Origin: Priapulus caudatus
Lineage: Eukaryota; Priapulida; Priapulimorpha; Priapulimorphida; Priapulidae
NCBI RefSeq assembly: GCF_000485595.1
Contig: NW_014577610.1
Location: forward strand, 207,761-234,999
Length of the DNA: 27,239 nt
Reading direction: 5' to 3'
A program made the position numbers and the translations under genes. A model generated the notes under the pieces. The model made no database searches, was not told the DNA's origin, and saw nothing but the letters and a program-made list of their open reading frames with translations. Positions 1 to 8,934 of this stretch are shown here, piece by piece; the stretch's first letter is position 1, and each line of letters begins with the position of its first letter.

Positions 1-173
1 CATTTCCTCCCTATACCTTAAGTTAAGGAGTGAATGTTCCCCCTTCTTTTACACCTCTTCACCTTTGACCTTTGACCCCCAGCTTCGACATCCCAACTCG
101 TTTTGACGATCCCCCCCAACGACCCGAATATCGTGACCGTACGTCGAGCGGTTAAGATTTGTGCCCAACTGTT

Positions 174-237
174 GACGGACGGACGGACGGACGGACGACC
201 GGACGGACGGACGGACGGACGACCGGACGGACGGACG
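174..237. repeat. (ACGG)n tetranucleotide microsatellite
   Basis: An imperfect run of ACGG/GGAC units, interrupted twice by GACC. It gives spurious RPSV-rich reading frames on the minus strand. The left flank, at about 60-80, carries doubled TTTGACC motifs of the kind common in invertebrate intergenic repeats. It has no coding support. Confidence 0.9.
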
Positions 238-240
238 ATC

Positions 241-700
241 ATGCGATTCTACAAGCTGCATCTGACTATGTCAGATGAGCTAATAATAGTAAAAAAAATA
301 GTAATTTTTTTCAATTTTTAACTTTTTCAATTTTTTTTAATGAATGTAGTAAAATTTATTTTTCACATTTTTGAAATTAACGCTGAAGTGGCAGAAGTAG
401 ATACTAAAGAGTAAAAAAGCAAAGGAGAAATTTTTTTCCCCGAGCTCCTATACGCTACGGCGACGGGAAAGACACGCTAAATGATTCCCACATACCTACG
501 TGATTGAATTTTGACTTTTACAATTTTTTTCTACTTTTTAACTTTTTTAAATTTTTCTCTCAGCCAGAACCATCTCCCAGACGTGGTGATTCTGAATATA
601 ATTTCAGTTACCGCGATTGAGTGACAAATCACGGAGAACATCGAAGTCAAACAGACACACACACACTCACACAAGATTAGCTGCTTTATAGTAAAGGTAT
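241..700. other. AT-rich intergenic stretch, nothing recognised
   Basis: The stretch contains T-rich and A-rich runs (about 290-360 and 510-560) and a short CA run near 650-672. No open reading frame, exon or transposon signature could be supported. Confidence 0.5.
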
Positions 701-758
701 CATTTCAGTTGCCTTTCGAAACCGGGCGCCATTTCAGTTGCCTTTCGAAAACGGGGCA
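701..758 (+). repeat. 29-bp tandem duplication
   Basis: Two adjacent copies, starting at 701 and 730, share CATTTCAGTTGCCTTTCGAA followed by a C/G-rich tail. The copies differ at only a few positions. The function is unknown. It lies just upstream of the Penelope-like element and may belong to its 5' sequence. Confidence 0.7.
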
Positions 759-992
759 GCATATACGGAGGTCAAAAAGACGGAGTAACAATAAGGTGGT
801 CTCTGGTCCCTCCCACAATAATCGTTTGAAGTTTTATTATACCAGGTATCACAGTTCCAGCATTCTAGATCCAGTTTCAAATTTTGCACATATAATTAAG
901 ACACAATTATGGACGAAGTACGCCCCCCCCCCCTTGTGGCCGGGTTGTGTGTGTATATATATATATATTATATGCGTGTTTTTTTGTCGTCC

Positions 993-1006
993 GTATTCAT
1001 GGCAAC
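993..1006 (+). promoter_or_regulatory. X-box-like (RFX) motif match
   Basis: Positions 993-1006 read GTATTCATGGCAAC, an exact match to the degenerate RFX X-box GTHNYYATRRNAAC. It lies inside the PLE terminal repeat. The right-hand copy (about 4208) has lost one base and no longer matches. A chance match is possible and nothing shows that it is used. Confidence 0.3.
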
Positions 1007-1085
1007 GCGCGAATTGTGTGAATCATTCATTTTTGATTATCTTTAACGCATTGTATTTGTTTTTGATTATTTGATTCTATTCCAA

Positions 1086-1135
1086 TGTCTGCTGACCTGA
1101 TGAAGAGATGTAATCTCGAAAGCTTGTCAATTAAA
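1086..1135 (+). ncRNA. Hammerhead-ribozyme-like motif in PLE terminal repeat
   Basis: CTGATGA at 1097-1103 is followed by a perfect 5-bp stem (GAGAT 1105-1109 with ATCTC 1113-1117) and then GAAA at 1118-1121. This is the order of the hammerhead core: CUGAUGA, stem II, GAAA. A GTC triplet follows at about 1126-1128, where a cleavage site could lie. Stem III would be very short and is imperfect. PLE terminal repeats are known to carry minimal hammerhead ribozymes, which supports the reading, but the motif may be degenerate. The right-hand copy (4319-4352) is visibly damaged, with CTGAATGAAAGAG before CTCGAAAGC. Confidence 0.4.
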
Positions 1136-1199
1136 TTGTAAACACTATTATTCTATACCTTGACTTTGTTTTTATCTACACGGGTGTTCGTGTGTGACT

Positions 1200-1293
1200 T
1201 TACTACTATATATAATATACTATATATACTATATATACTATACACTATATACTATATACTATATACTATATATACTATATATTATATATATAT

Positions 1294-1331
<38 letters not shown>

Positions 1332-1358
1332 GTTAAAGTAGAGAGAGAGAGAGAGAGA
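1200..1358. repeat. TATATAC / (TA)n / (GA)n microsatellites
   Basis: ACTATATA-type units grade into pure TA (about 1290-1330) and then into GA (1341-1358). One ambiguous base (n) is at 1359. The run sits inside the PLE, after its left terminal repeat. Confidence 0.9.
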
Positions 1359-1359
1359 N

Positions 1360-2340
1360 CCGGAGATCATCTTCATCGCAAAGCCGTATCTGTCCCTAAT
1401 GCGTCTCGTCAATTGATGCGACAATGTCTACGAGAGAATGAACGTAAAACTTAAAGACTGTGACGGCAGGGCCGAAATAATTTCTTCAGCTGCAATCTCT
1501 AAAAAGACTTGTACCATCGAATATGTCGATTTTCCATCACAGATTCGCCGAAGATGGGTGAACCACTTTAGCTAATAGTGATTGGTATGATCATTTGAAG
1601 AAGATAGAAACATGCAAAACTGCGATCAACTGTTATCGTTAGACAAGAAGCCTTAGATATTCGCAAATTATTCACACCCGAATGCTCGTCGTGTGTGTTC
1701 TACCTCAACTCCCAATGGAGGAATGAGCGTGTCGTGCTTAAGTCAAGAGGTTTCGAAACTTTTGTTTTTCCCAATGCAAACTCCAGAATAGATCAGCTAC
1801 AATACCATGCGAAGATGTGGAGAGTTTCTTCCGCCGCCTTCCGCCTTATGAAGTCCGCTTCGCGATCGCCGGCCATTCGCCTATGGATAAAACAAATTGG
1901 TTATTCCAGAACTGCCCGGTGATATAGACTCCTGAAGTTCAAAATTCTTGTCAAAAACTTAATTAGCATCATTGATTAGTAATAACGATCTTCCAAATAG
2001 GCTTCCAATCCTCCTTGTTGAATAACACTAAAGCGGTCAAGATTTGTAATCATGCTTCGCAAAAAATACCACTAGAGCATGAATACCACTCGCAGGACGT
2101 CCTAATAGTTTTCGCTTAACTCGGGCAGTTTCCACGACTGACACAGATCTCGCTTTCTTCAGAAGACTTGCTGTCACCGTATTGGTACACCACAAAACAT
2201 ATCGCTACCAACATACGCACAAAGATACGTCATCATGCTGCTAGGCATATTTGAGAATTTTCGTCTTTCACAATGATACAGATAAATTCATATTCACATG
2301 GACATAAAATTTTATACACATGTGATACCATAATAATCAG
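1360..2340 (+). other. Unrecognised internal part of the PLE
   Basis: This stretch lies between the left terminal repeat and the RT remnant, where a PLE would encode its N-terminal region. A 75-codon open frame at 1695-1922 shows no motif I recognise. It may be a decayed piece of the element or unrelated sequence. No host exon is supported here. Confidence 0.35.
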
Positions 2341-2905
2341 GGTTTAATCGTTTTAACGGATATTAATTTTTTAGACAAGCGCGGTCTGATAAATTTTTCC
2401 GAATACTGATACCCTGAATACGTTTACCGAACTAGTTTGAACCAAAACAGGGTTTTAACTTTCAATGGGATATTTTATTCTCATGTAATGGCGTCAGCTA
2501 TGGGTACGAAGATGGGCCCTGACGCTAGTGCGTGTCCTCATTTGTGCAGCTACATTGAAATCAAAATGTTTGCGATCCTTTTACTGGACCAGAACCTGAG
2601 CCTTTAATCTCGGCTATATTTGATGATGTTTTTGGAGGCCGCATTCTATGAAAGCTTTCCTGATTTTGAAAAATTTCATCGACGCAATGTCACATTTTCC
2701 TACCCGCCGTGTCTAAATTATACATAACTCTAACATCGGCTCTGATAAGTCTTCCCTTTTTCTGGACATGATTCGCTGTTATCTCTGGTATAAACTTAGT
2801 TACTCGGTGTTTTCTAAACCGCACTGACACCCATTCTTATCTTAATGTATTCTTCGAATCTCACGCCTTGCCCCATCTAAAAAAAAAAATAGGCCTTCCC
2901 GCATT
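2340..2905 (+). pseudogene. Penelope-like reverse transcriptase, frameshifted remnant
   Basis: Conserved PLE reverse-transcriptase blocks can be followed by switching frames. At 2458-2559 there is TFNGIFYSHV and then AMGTKMGP leading to CSYIE, the PLE block normally read as FNG...Y.Q..G.AMGTKM.P...A......E. At 2580-2639 comes FTGPEPEPLISAIFDDVFGG, where FDD (codons 2619-2627) stands in place of the catalytic YIDD. Near 2675 there is a FID..SHFP segment, and at about 2820-2880 a TDTHSYLN block, both expected downstream in this family. At least four frame changes and several stops interrupt the chain, so no functional polymerase is encoded. Some of the indels could be sequencing noise, since neighbouring repeats are noisy too. 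Confidence 0.75.
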
Positions 2906-3257
2906 CCTTAATTGTTAAGGCGATTAAAAAAGATATGCAGTCAAAAACTGATTTTAACACAAGCTTCCAACATTATTGAATGTTTTACACGCGTCGGCTA
3001 TAATCAAATGCTGATATATCTAAGAAAATTAAAAAAGATACTTTCCCTTAAATCGGGCGGCGTTAATAACCCCTAAGAAAAAAAGGCGGTGAATAAAACA
3101 GTCAGACAGATGTCCATTTGGTTTAACCCTATCACCTTTCCAATCCCTGCAGATCAAAAGCTTTGTTAATTGCTAATTATAAAAATTCTTCAAGAACGAT
3201 TCCCAATCACAGTTAACATGCGCTTTCAAGACCCACCTGTATGCTCGTAGGGCAGAC

Positions 3258-3690
3258 GTGATACTCGGGCCTGCCGCGAACCTGCTTGTTTCAGAGCACC
3301 CGTTTACAAACTCTGACGAATCCCGTGAGCAAATACCTGACTCATTACCCGTGATTGATCGAAAACGGTGTGGCAGTCATTGCACATTTTATGCACTGAA
3401 TAGGTCTGTGGTTCAAGGGCTTTTCGGGGCAAATTTATAGTGCGGGGATATACAATTTACCCCTGCGTGCGACAAAACCTCATGTTACGCCTTGAACTGC
3501 GTTAAAATGCCAAATTTACTATATGACCCGAAACAAACGCCGCCATTGCGAATAGGTTTGTTGAACACGACTAAGATCTTATTCAGCCTTAATATGCATC
3601 GGTTTGTCCGGTTGCTGACGCATTTTAACTGGCGGCAACCGGCATTACACATCATTGATGACGTGCGTGTATGTGGCTGCCAACTGACAT
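3258..3690 (+). pseudogene. Penelope-like GIY-YIG endonuclease region, degraded
   Basis: Two open segments (3258-3440 and 3492-3728) match the C-terminal part of an EN+ PLE. The first carries RKRCGSHC, resembling the Cys-rich linker between RT and endonuclease. The second starts with CVKMPNLLYDPKQT, matching the usual C..C..LY-IGET start of the GIY-YIG domain, but the glycine-containing IGET is changed to DPKQT. It ends with HFNWRQPALHIIDDVRVCG, which matches the conserved HFN..GHSI.DM.V.G block. The catalytic start of the domain is therefore damaged. This confirms the EN+ class of the element and its plus-strand orientation. Confidence 0.7.
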
Positions 3691-3828
3691 CATATTACAT
3701 AGCGTTCACGTCGACACGTGGCAACTGAGGCAGAAATTAATTATGAGGGTTGGTTGTTTATGAATGGCAGGGGGTCATAAACGTAAACTTGTAATTCGTG
3801 TGATTTTGAGTTCCATTGGCTCTGCGTT

Positions 3829-3832
3829 GTGT

Positions 3833-3899
<67 letters not shown>

Positions 3900-4022
3900 T
3901 GTGTGTGACTGTGTGCTGTGTGTGTGTGTGATGTGTGTGCTGTGTGTGTGTGGTGTGTGGCGTGTGTGTTGTGTGTGTGTGACTGTGTGCCTGTGTGTGT
4001 GTGTGGTTTGTGTGTGTGTGTG

Positions 4023-4058
<36 letters not shown>

Positions 4059-4146
4059 TGTGGTTGTGTGGTGTGCGTGATTTGTGGGCATGTGTGTGTG
4101 TGTGTGTGTGTGTGTGTGATGTTTTGTGTGTGGTGTGTGTGTGTGT
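3829..4146. repeat. Long (GT)n microsatellite with interruptions
   Basis: About 320 bp of TG dinucleotides, with GTGGT, GACTG and CTG interruptions. It continues into a TA run at 4147-4175 and then into the right PLE terminal repeat. Open frames of Cys/Val or Thr/His across it are artefacts of the dinucleotide. Confidence 0.95.
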
Positions 4147-4425
4147 AATAATATATATATATATATATATATATAACATATATATATGCGTGTATCGTTT
4201 TGTCGTCCGTATTCATGCAACGCCTGAATTGTTTGTGGACTCATTCATTTCTTGAATCTATCTATAACGCATTGTATTCGTTTTTTGATTATTTGATTCT
4301 GATTCCAATGTTCTGACGCTGAATGAAAGAGACTGTTAAATCCTCGAAAGCTTGTCAATTTAATCTTTAAAACAACCCTTTATTCTAATACCCTTGACGT
4401 TTGTTTTTTTATATATATCAGGAGT
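4147..4425 (+). repeat. Right terminal repeat of the Penelope-like element
   Basis: This is the same order of blocks as at 935-1180: TA run, GCGTGTATCGTTTTGTCGTC, GTATTCATGCAACG, ATAACGCATTGTATTCG, TTTTGATTATTTGATTCT, CTCGAAAGCTTGTCAATT and CCTTGACGTTTGTTTTTT. It differs from the left copy by many one-base indels. Together the two copies define a direct terminal repeat. Confidence 0.7.
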
Positions 4426-4439
4426 TGAATTTAATCGAC

Positions 4440-4887
4440 AAAATTTATTTGTCATTATTACTCGCTGATATATCTACTATATAATAGTGAGAAGGAGCCG
4501 AAGTGTCCCGTTTTCTCGTAAATCTGCCTCCGAAACGTTGCCGCGTTATTCTTCCCCGCGAATCGAGCTGGGGCACCTTCTGGACGTCCCGATAGATTCG
4601 CGCCTACGTTAGAACGCGATTTTTCGAAGGTAAACGTGACTGTTTTTGAGGTCAATTTTTCTAAAAAAGTTTTATGTGCCCGGAAGAAACTTTCGCATCC
4701 ATCGGAAACCTCGGCACCAAAATTTTTAAGATCGCCAAATCCGTCATGCGGCAGCACACGCCGGCACTCAAAGCCATTGCGACGGCTGCGGTGTTAGAAC
4801 AAAGCCAAGGCAACCAAAGCACTGCCGCGCACCAGCTGTAAGGCGAAATTTTAAGAGAAGACCCCAACGGAGACGGCTGCAGTTGTC

Positions 4888-4930
<43 letters not shown>

Positions 4931-5170
4931 TGTGTGCGCGCCGTGCGTCGCGTGCCGTGCGCTGTGTGCGTTTTGCGTGTGCGTGGTGGCGTGTGCGTGA
5001 TATGTGCTGTGCGCACTCCCGTGTGTGTAGTGTAAATGTGGTTAATGTGTGTGCGTGGGTGCGCGTGTGCTTGTGGCGTGGCGGCATGCCGCGTATGTGT
5101 GTGAATACGGTGCGTGCGTGCGTGCGGCGGCGTGTGGTGCAAACATTTGACAACGGGAGGTGTAACGGCG
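4440..5170. repeat. Dispersed repeat copy A with embedded TG array
   Basis: The segment has non-coding character. It contains GGCTGCGGTGTTAGAAC near 4785, a CACTGCCGCGCACCAGCTGT block near 4818, a (TG)n run at about 4891-4935, a GC-rich degenerate TG stretch to about 5130, and TTTGACAACGGGAGGTGTAA near 5146. The same landmarks recur in the same order at about 5500-5700. This is probably a decayed transposon family, but I could not name it. Confidence 0.5.
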
Positions 5171-5424
5171 TGGGCGCTGCTTTACCCGGCTCCCAATGCT
5201 GCTGACAAATTTTAGACAGGCCGTATTCGATTGTTCATAAGAGCAACACACACACCACACTATATATACATAACCTTTATGAAATTGTGTTAAACTAATT
5301 AATCCTGTGTTTATCATTCACGGGTTTTAATGATAAATATGCTATACTAAATGTAGATTAAGGTATAATAATGACATTTAATTAGGTGGAGCTTCATCCT
5401 AGGCATAGCAAGGCCACACTAAAA

Positions 5425-5705
5425 CTCACGCACGCACGAACGCACGCACGGCACAGCCATGCACGCCTACACGCGGCAACGCCGCACACGACGCACACAC
5501 GCAAGGGCATTGCCGGCTGCGGTGTATAAACAGCCATCACTGCCGCGCACAGCTGTGAAGCGAAAATTTAAGACGTATGTGGTGTGCGCACAAGCGTGTG
5601 TGTGTGAATTGCCGGTGTGTGCGTGCGTGCGCGCGTCGTGTGTGATGTGTGTGTGTGCGCGGTGCTGTGCAAATATTTTGACAACGGGAGGTGTAACCCG
5701 ATGCC
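5425..5705. repeat. Dispersed repeat copy B
   Basis: After a CACGCACG run (about 5425-5500) comes GGCTGCGGTGTATAAACAGC, CACTGCCGCGCACAGCTGTG, a short TG/CG stretch and TTTTGACAACGGGAGGTGTA at about 5677. These are the landmarks of copy A about 700 bp upstream, in the same orientation, but here the TG array is much shorter. The pair differs mainly in microsatellite length. Confidence 0.5.
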
Positions 5706-5719
5706 CGCGCCGTCCAGCT

Positions 5720-6945
5720 GACCTTTCAGAAAATAAGATCTTCAAAACTACTCCAATGCATTGGCTTTTTTTTTTAAGAATTTGCAACTTATAAATGATG
5801 CCTTCTAACCCGAATGATATTTTTCAATAAATACACCAATATATAATAAGTGAAATTGACTATGAAATGCCCTATTTCCCTTTTATTTGAAAAATTGTAA
5901 GGTAATTCTTAAAGGTAAAATATTGACTATATGACTCGAGTCTATAATATTCAGTATTTTTTGTTGTACTGTAAATATCAATCGCTCAACTAATACAGTG
6001 AGAAATAGATGGTTAAAACCGCCATCCTCAATCAGTCGCGCCACTCAAACCCGTCTACGTCTTAGCGGGTAATAGCTAGTATGTATATATTCATATAATA
6101 TAGCAATTAAGCTAAATAGTCAGGTCCCTTGGTGGGCAAAATATTGGACTGAATCGTTTAGCAGGAGTGACAAAAGTCTCAAACACTTGGGCACATGTTT
6201 GTAGCTTATGGCAGTTTCTTAAACATACATTTTATTATTAATTCATTAATTAGAGGGGGTCACCGCCAATGGCAGATATTTCTTAGAAGTGAAATTGCAA
6301 TGATTAAAGGGGATCGTTTACTCTATGTCTATGGGTTATTTTCAAGTTAATTTAGGTTAAAAATTACGCTACATAAAAAGTTTTATGGTTCATCCAGCCA
6401 TTACGAAATATTTTTTTTTTTATGTTTTTTAGAAATTCTACACGACTACAGGTTTGATTCACAAGCGACGGATGGCGCCAACTCAACGCGCATGATGCTG
6501 ATGAGTTGCGGCAAAGCACTTTCAGGCCAAGGGCTAAGGACGCAGGGTGTTTCTTATTTATTCATTTAAAAGCAAAAGGATTGTAATAAATGCTTATAAA
6601 ACGACATATAGTTTCAGTTACTAATATGGATAAATTTGCCCTAAAATGAATATCGCTCGTTAAATTAGCATGTTAGCGTAATAAATTATAATTGCACTTT
6701 TGTGATTAAGCCATCGTCTGTAACGTTGCAAAAATAAATTGTCTAAATACGCAACTTTTTAACGGGGTGGCAGCACGGATCGCGGGTGGTCATGGGCGCC
6801 GCTTTAAATTTCGGTAGCGTTGATTGTGTAGATTAACTTATAACATTAAATTAGGTATCTGGAAACCAAATACGTGTGGGTATAGACAGATTTGTTATAC
6901 AGTAAGTAGAATGTTGTATGCAGTAAAATCCTAGAGTCTACTATC
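5720..6945. other. AT-rich intergenic DNA, no gene recognised
   Basis: About 1.2 kb of mostly AT-rich sequence with stops in all frames at short intervals. A string near 6063-6110 (TAATAGCTAGTATGTATATA) resembles termini seen in some invertebrate transposons, but no element can be delimited. No exon with both splice sites and a recognisable domain was found. Confidence 0.5.
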
Positions 6946-6949
6946 CCTT

Positions 6950-7147
6950 TTAAATGTTCGAACGGCACCCGATCCGACCCCCGCCTACCGCGGCCCGCCT
7001 GTATACAATGCCAAAACAATGTACCAGCTGTAAATGCGCTCCAGTACACCAGAGCATATAAATCAACGTTTTGATCTTATATGCTCTGAGTACACATCAG
7101 TTAAGCAGCGGGCGCAGTAGGGGCGAGTCGGGTGTTCGAACATTTAA
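6950..7147. mobile_element. 198-bp foldback element with TTAA ends
   Basis: The left end TTAAATGTTCGAACGGCACC and the right end GGTGTTCGAACATTTAA are inverted copies. The arms continue inward imperfectly (ACCCGATCCGACCCCCGCC against GGGGCGAGTCGGGT). The centre is a 12-bp perfect hairpin (CAGAGCATATAA 7050-7061 with TTATATGCTCTG 7077-7088). TTAA at each edge could be a piggyBac-type target duplication or part of the inverted repeat itself. The structure is MITE-like and non-coding. Confidence 0.6.
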
Positions 7148-7289
7148 TTGTAATTTCACTTCGCGACTCAGCATATTATATTTCCTAATATATTGACGTA
7201 ATCGCTGCATCAATAAAACTTCTGGCATCATATAATCATCAAATAAACCATCATAATATTCGGCAGAAGAGTATAGGCTCAAAAGATGA

Positions 7290-7800
7290 TGTGTTTATCA
7301 GTATCATTAAGAAGTTTAGAAATGTAACTCAAATCCTTCGCGAGATATTAGAGTTAGCACGCTATCCTCACGGCGCATAGCCGCGCGTATATATTAGGCC
7401 TATGATGCGATACCCGTGCGTATCATTTTTGGTATTAATTAACTCATTTCGTAGCTTCAATCAACTCAAAATTTACAGAGAACGCATAGCTAAGAGAGCT
7501 GTTAGATGTATCTAAGCCTTTTAGAAATGTTAACTCAAAATCCTTTCGCGAGACATTAGAGTTAGTACACTATCCTAGCGGGCCATAACCGGCGCGTATA
7601 TATATAGGCGCTATGAGCGATAACGTGCGTATATTTTTGGTAATTAATTAAACTTAAGTCGTGATTCAAAATAAACCTAAAATTCTACAGGGGATTATAG
7701 CTAAGATCATGTGGTTTATATGTATTCTAGATTTCTGATATGTTAGCTCAATTCGTTCGCGAGATATGCAGGAGTTAATATAATTCATGCTATAGTATAT
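7290..7800 (+). repeat. ~213-bp tandem repeat, about 2.5 copies
   Basis: Copies are marked by TTAGAAATGT(T)AACTCAAA, CGCGAGA-ATTAGAGTTAG, the GCGCGTATATATA block and a TTTTGGTA-ATTAATTAA block. They start near 7314, 7522 and 7735. The third copy is the most diverged. There is no coding signal. Confidence 0.7.
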
Positions 7801-7852
7801 ACCGCCGCTAATATATGCGGCCTATACTAGCCGCAAGGGTCGTATCGCTATC

Positions 7853-8263
7853 CCCGCGGGCGTGGAGGGAGGTCACGTGATAAGCGTTGACGATGAACGT
7901 TCAAAACGTTAACACTAACGTTAACCCTACCACTCAACACCGCCAACACTAACCTTCACAGCTAAAATAATATGTGTCGCCGCGCTTATATATAGGGGGG
8001 CAAGTGTTATCTCACAAAATTAATCTAATGGTGTGGGGACAAGATATGCATGATGCAGAAAACCCTAACCTACCCATAATCCTAACCCTAACTCCTAACC
8101 CTAATCTAACCTAACCCTAAATTCTAACCCTAACCTAAACGGCCTAACCTGAACGCGGTTTTTTTTAACGCGGCTAATCCTGACCCCTAACCCTAATCGC
8201 TAACTACTATTCTAACAACTAGTAGCTGCCACGTTGACGGTCACTCCCTCCACGCCCGCGGGG
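7853..8263. repeat. Inverted-repeat-bounded segment with degenerate telomeric core
   Basis: CCCCGCGGGCGTGGAGGGAG at about 7853 is the reverse complement of CTCCCTCCACGCCCGCGGGG at about 8244. The adjoining GTCAC/GTGAC bases are also largely symmetric. The ~410-bp interior holds CGTTAACACTAACG-type strings and then a CCCTAA-rich block. It looks like a foldback or MITE-like unit that contains telomere-like repeats. Confidence 0.55.
8050..8210 (+). repeat. Degenerate interstitial telomeric repeat, CCCTAA sense
   Basis: There are many AACCCTAA, CCTAACCCTAA and CTAATCTAACC units with irregular spacing, i.e. degenerate (CCCTAA)n on the plus strand. A second block in the same sense lies at 8576-8690. 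An opposite-sense TTAGGG block lies at 11457-11490. Confidence 0.8.
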
Positions 8264-8757
8264 CGATTATTTTTTGCCGTACGGCAGTTGACGCGTCGCG
8301 GCTCGAGAAGAGCGTATTGGGAAATAGCTTGCGTCCAAGCAGCTCAAACCAGTCCCCCTCAAAAACACTATGTACTCGACTACTTAACAAAATAATGAAA
8401 TATGTGTTTCACGGCCCTTCTATCGCTAGCAAAGACGCGTTTCTTGGAGCTAGTAGTGATACGCTTTCATACTTACGAGACACCAAGATGGGGCGGTGGA
8501 GGCGCGCCGATTTCGAAAATAACGCCCTTGGAAATAAATTCCATGATTTGATGAGTTGTAAGATGAGGCTAGAAAAACCTAACCTAAACCTGCTAACCAA
8601 CCCTAACCACTAAATCCCTAACACTCAACCCTAAGCCGCTAAACGCATGCGCTTAACCTAGACCCTAAACCCTAACCGTAACCCAATATGCATTCCGATA
8701 CGCAATAGCGAGCGTGACGCGTCAACGGTAATGGAAAAAATAATCGGCAGCCGGGGG
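8258..8757. repeat. Second, overlapping inverted-repeat-bounded segment
   Basis: The left arm (about 8258-8300) has CGATTATTTTTTGCC and TTGACGCGTC. The right arm (about 8713-8757) has GACGCGTCAA and GGAAAAAATAATCGGC, the inverted counterparts in mirrored order. The arms share their outer edge with the preceding inverted segment, so the two units abut or overlap. The interior contains a 98-codon open frame (8317-8613) with no recognised domain, whose end runs into telomere-like sequence. Confidence 0.5.
8576..8690 (+). repeat. Degenerate interstitial telomeric repeat, second CCCTAA block
   Basis: AACCTAAACC, ACCCTAACC, AACCCTAAG, GACCCTAAACCCTAACC and similar units occur with substitutions and indels. 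The orientation is the same as at 8050-8210. Confidence 0.75.
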
Positions 8758-8837
8758 ATAGGCATGTACCCAATTTTGATGCACTAAGAATATGAAAATT
8801 GGTACTCGTTGTTTGTTGTGGGCGGCGTTTTACATCA

Positions 8838-8875
8838 ATATGAGCCAGCATATGAGCATATGAGCATATGAGCCG
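8838..8875 (+). repeat. Short GCATATGA tandem repeat
   Basis: Repeats of about 10 bp (AGCATATG) occur three times in a row between 8848 and 8873. This is a minor satellite-like feature next to the 11-bp array. Confidence 0.6.
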
Positions 8876-8934
8876 ATAGTCACGTGATCTCTGTGGTGAG
8901 AATGACGCGGCGTTTGTAACGAGACGCGTGATAT

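Larger units (their letters stand above)
935..1180 (+). repeat. Left terminal repeat of the Penelope-like element
   Basis: A short TA run is followed by TGTCGTCCGTATTCATGGCA, a T-rich middle, CTGATGAAGAGATGTAATCT, CGAAAGCTTGTCAATTAAAT and a CTTGACTTTGTTTTTATC tail. The same blocks occur in the same order at 4145-4420, with small indels. A direct repeat flanking RT and endonuclease remnants matches the known pseudo-LTR arrangement of PLEs. Confidence 0.7.
935..4425 (+). mobile_element. Decayed Penelope-like element (EN+ PLE) with direct terminal repeats
   Basis: PLEs are retroelements encoding a telomerase-related reverse transcriptase, usually followed by a GIY-YIG endonuclease, and often flanked by tandem terminal repeats. 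Here both domains are recognisable in order on the plus strand: RT at about 2340-2900 and endonuclease at about 3258-3690. The same ~230-bp sequence lies at each end in direct orientation (about 975-1175 and 4185-4420). The ORF is broken by many frameshifts and stops, so the copy is not active as written. About 1360-2340 should hold the N-terminal part, but I could not recognise it. Boundaries are approximate because TA and GT microsatellites obscure both ends. Family assignment rests on motif recognition, not a search. Confidence 0.75.

Noticed and set aside
709-1074. 121-codon plus-strand ORF
   Set aside because: It runs through a tandem duplication, a C homopolymer and a TA microsatellite into the PLE terminal repeat, and shows no recognisable domain.
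3741-4255. Thr/His-rich and Cys/Val-rich ORFs on both strands
   Set aside because: They are direct translations of the GT/AC dinucleotide array; no independent coding evidence.
4458-4757. 99-codon minus-strand ORF
   Set aside because: It lies in the dispersed repeat copy, has no recognised domain and overlaps a competing frame; probably chance.
8317-8613. 98-codon plus-strand ORF
   Set aside because: It lies between inverted-repeat arms and its C-terminal end is read from degenerate CCCTAA repeats; no domain recognised.
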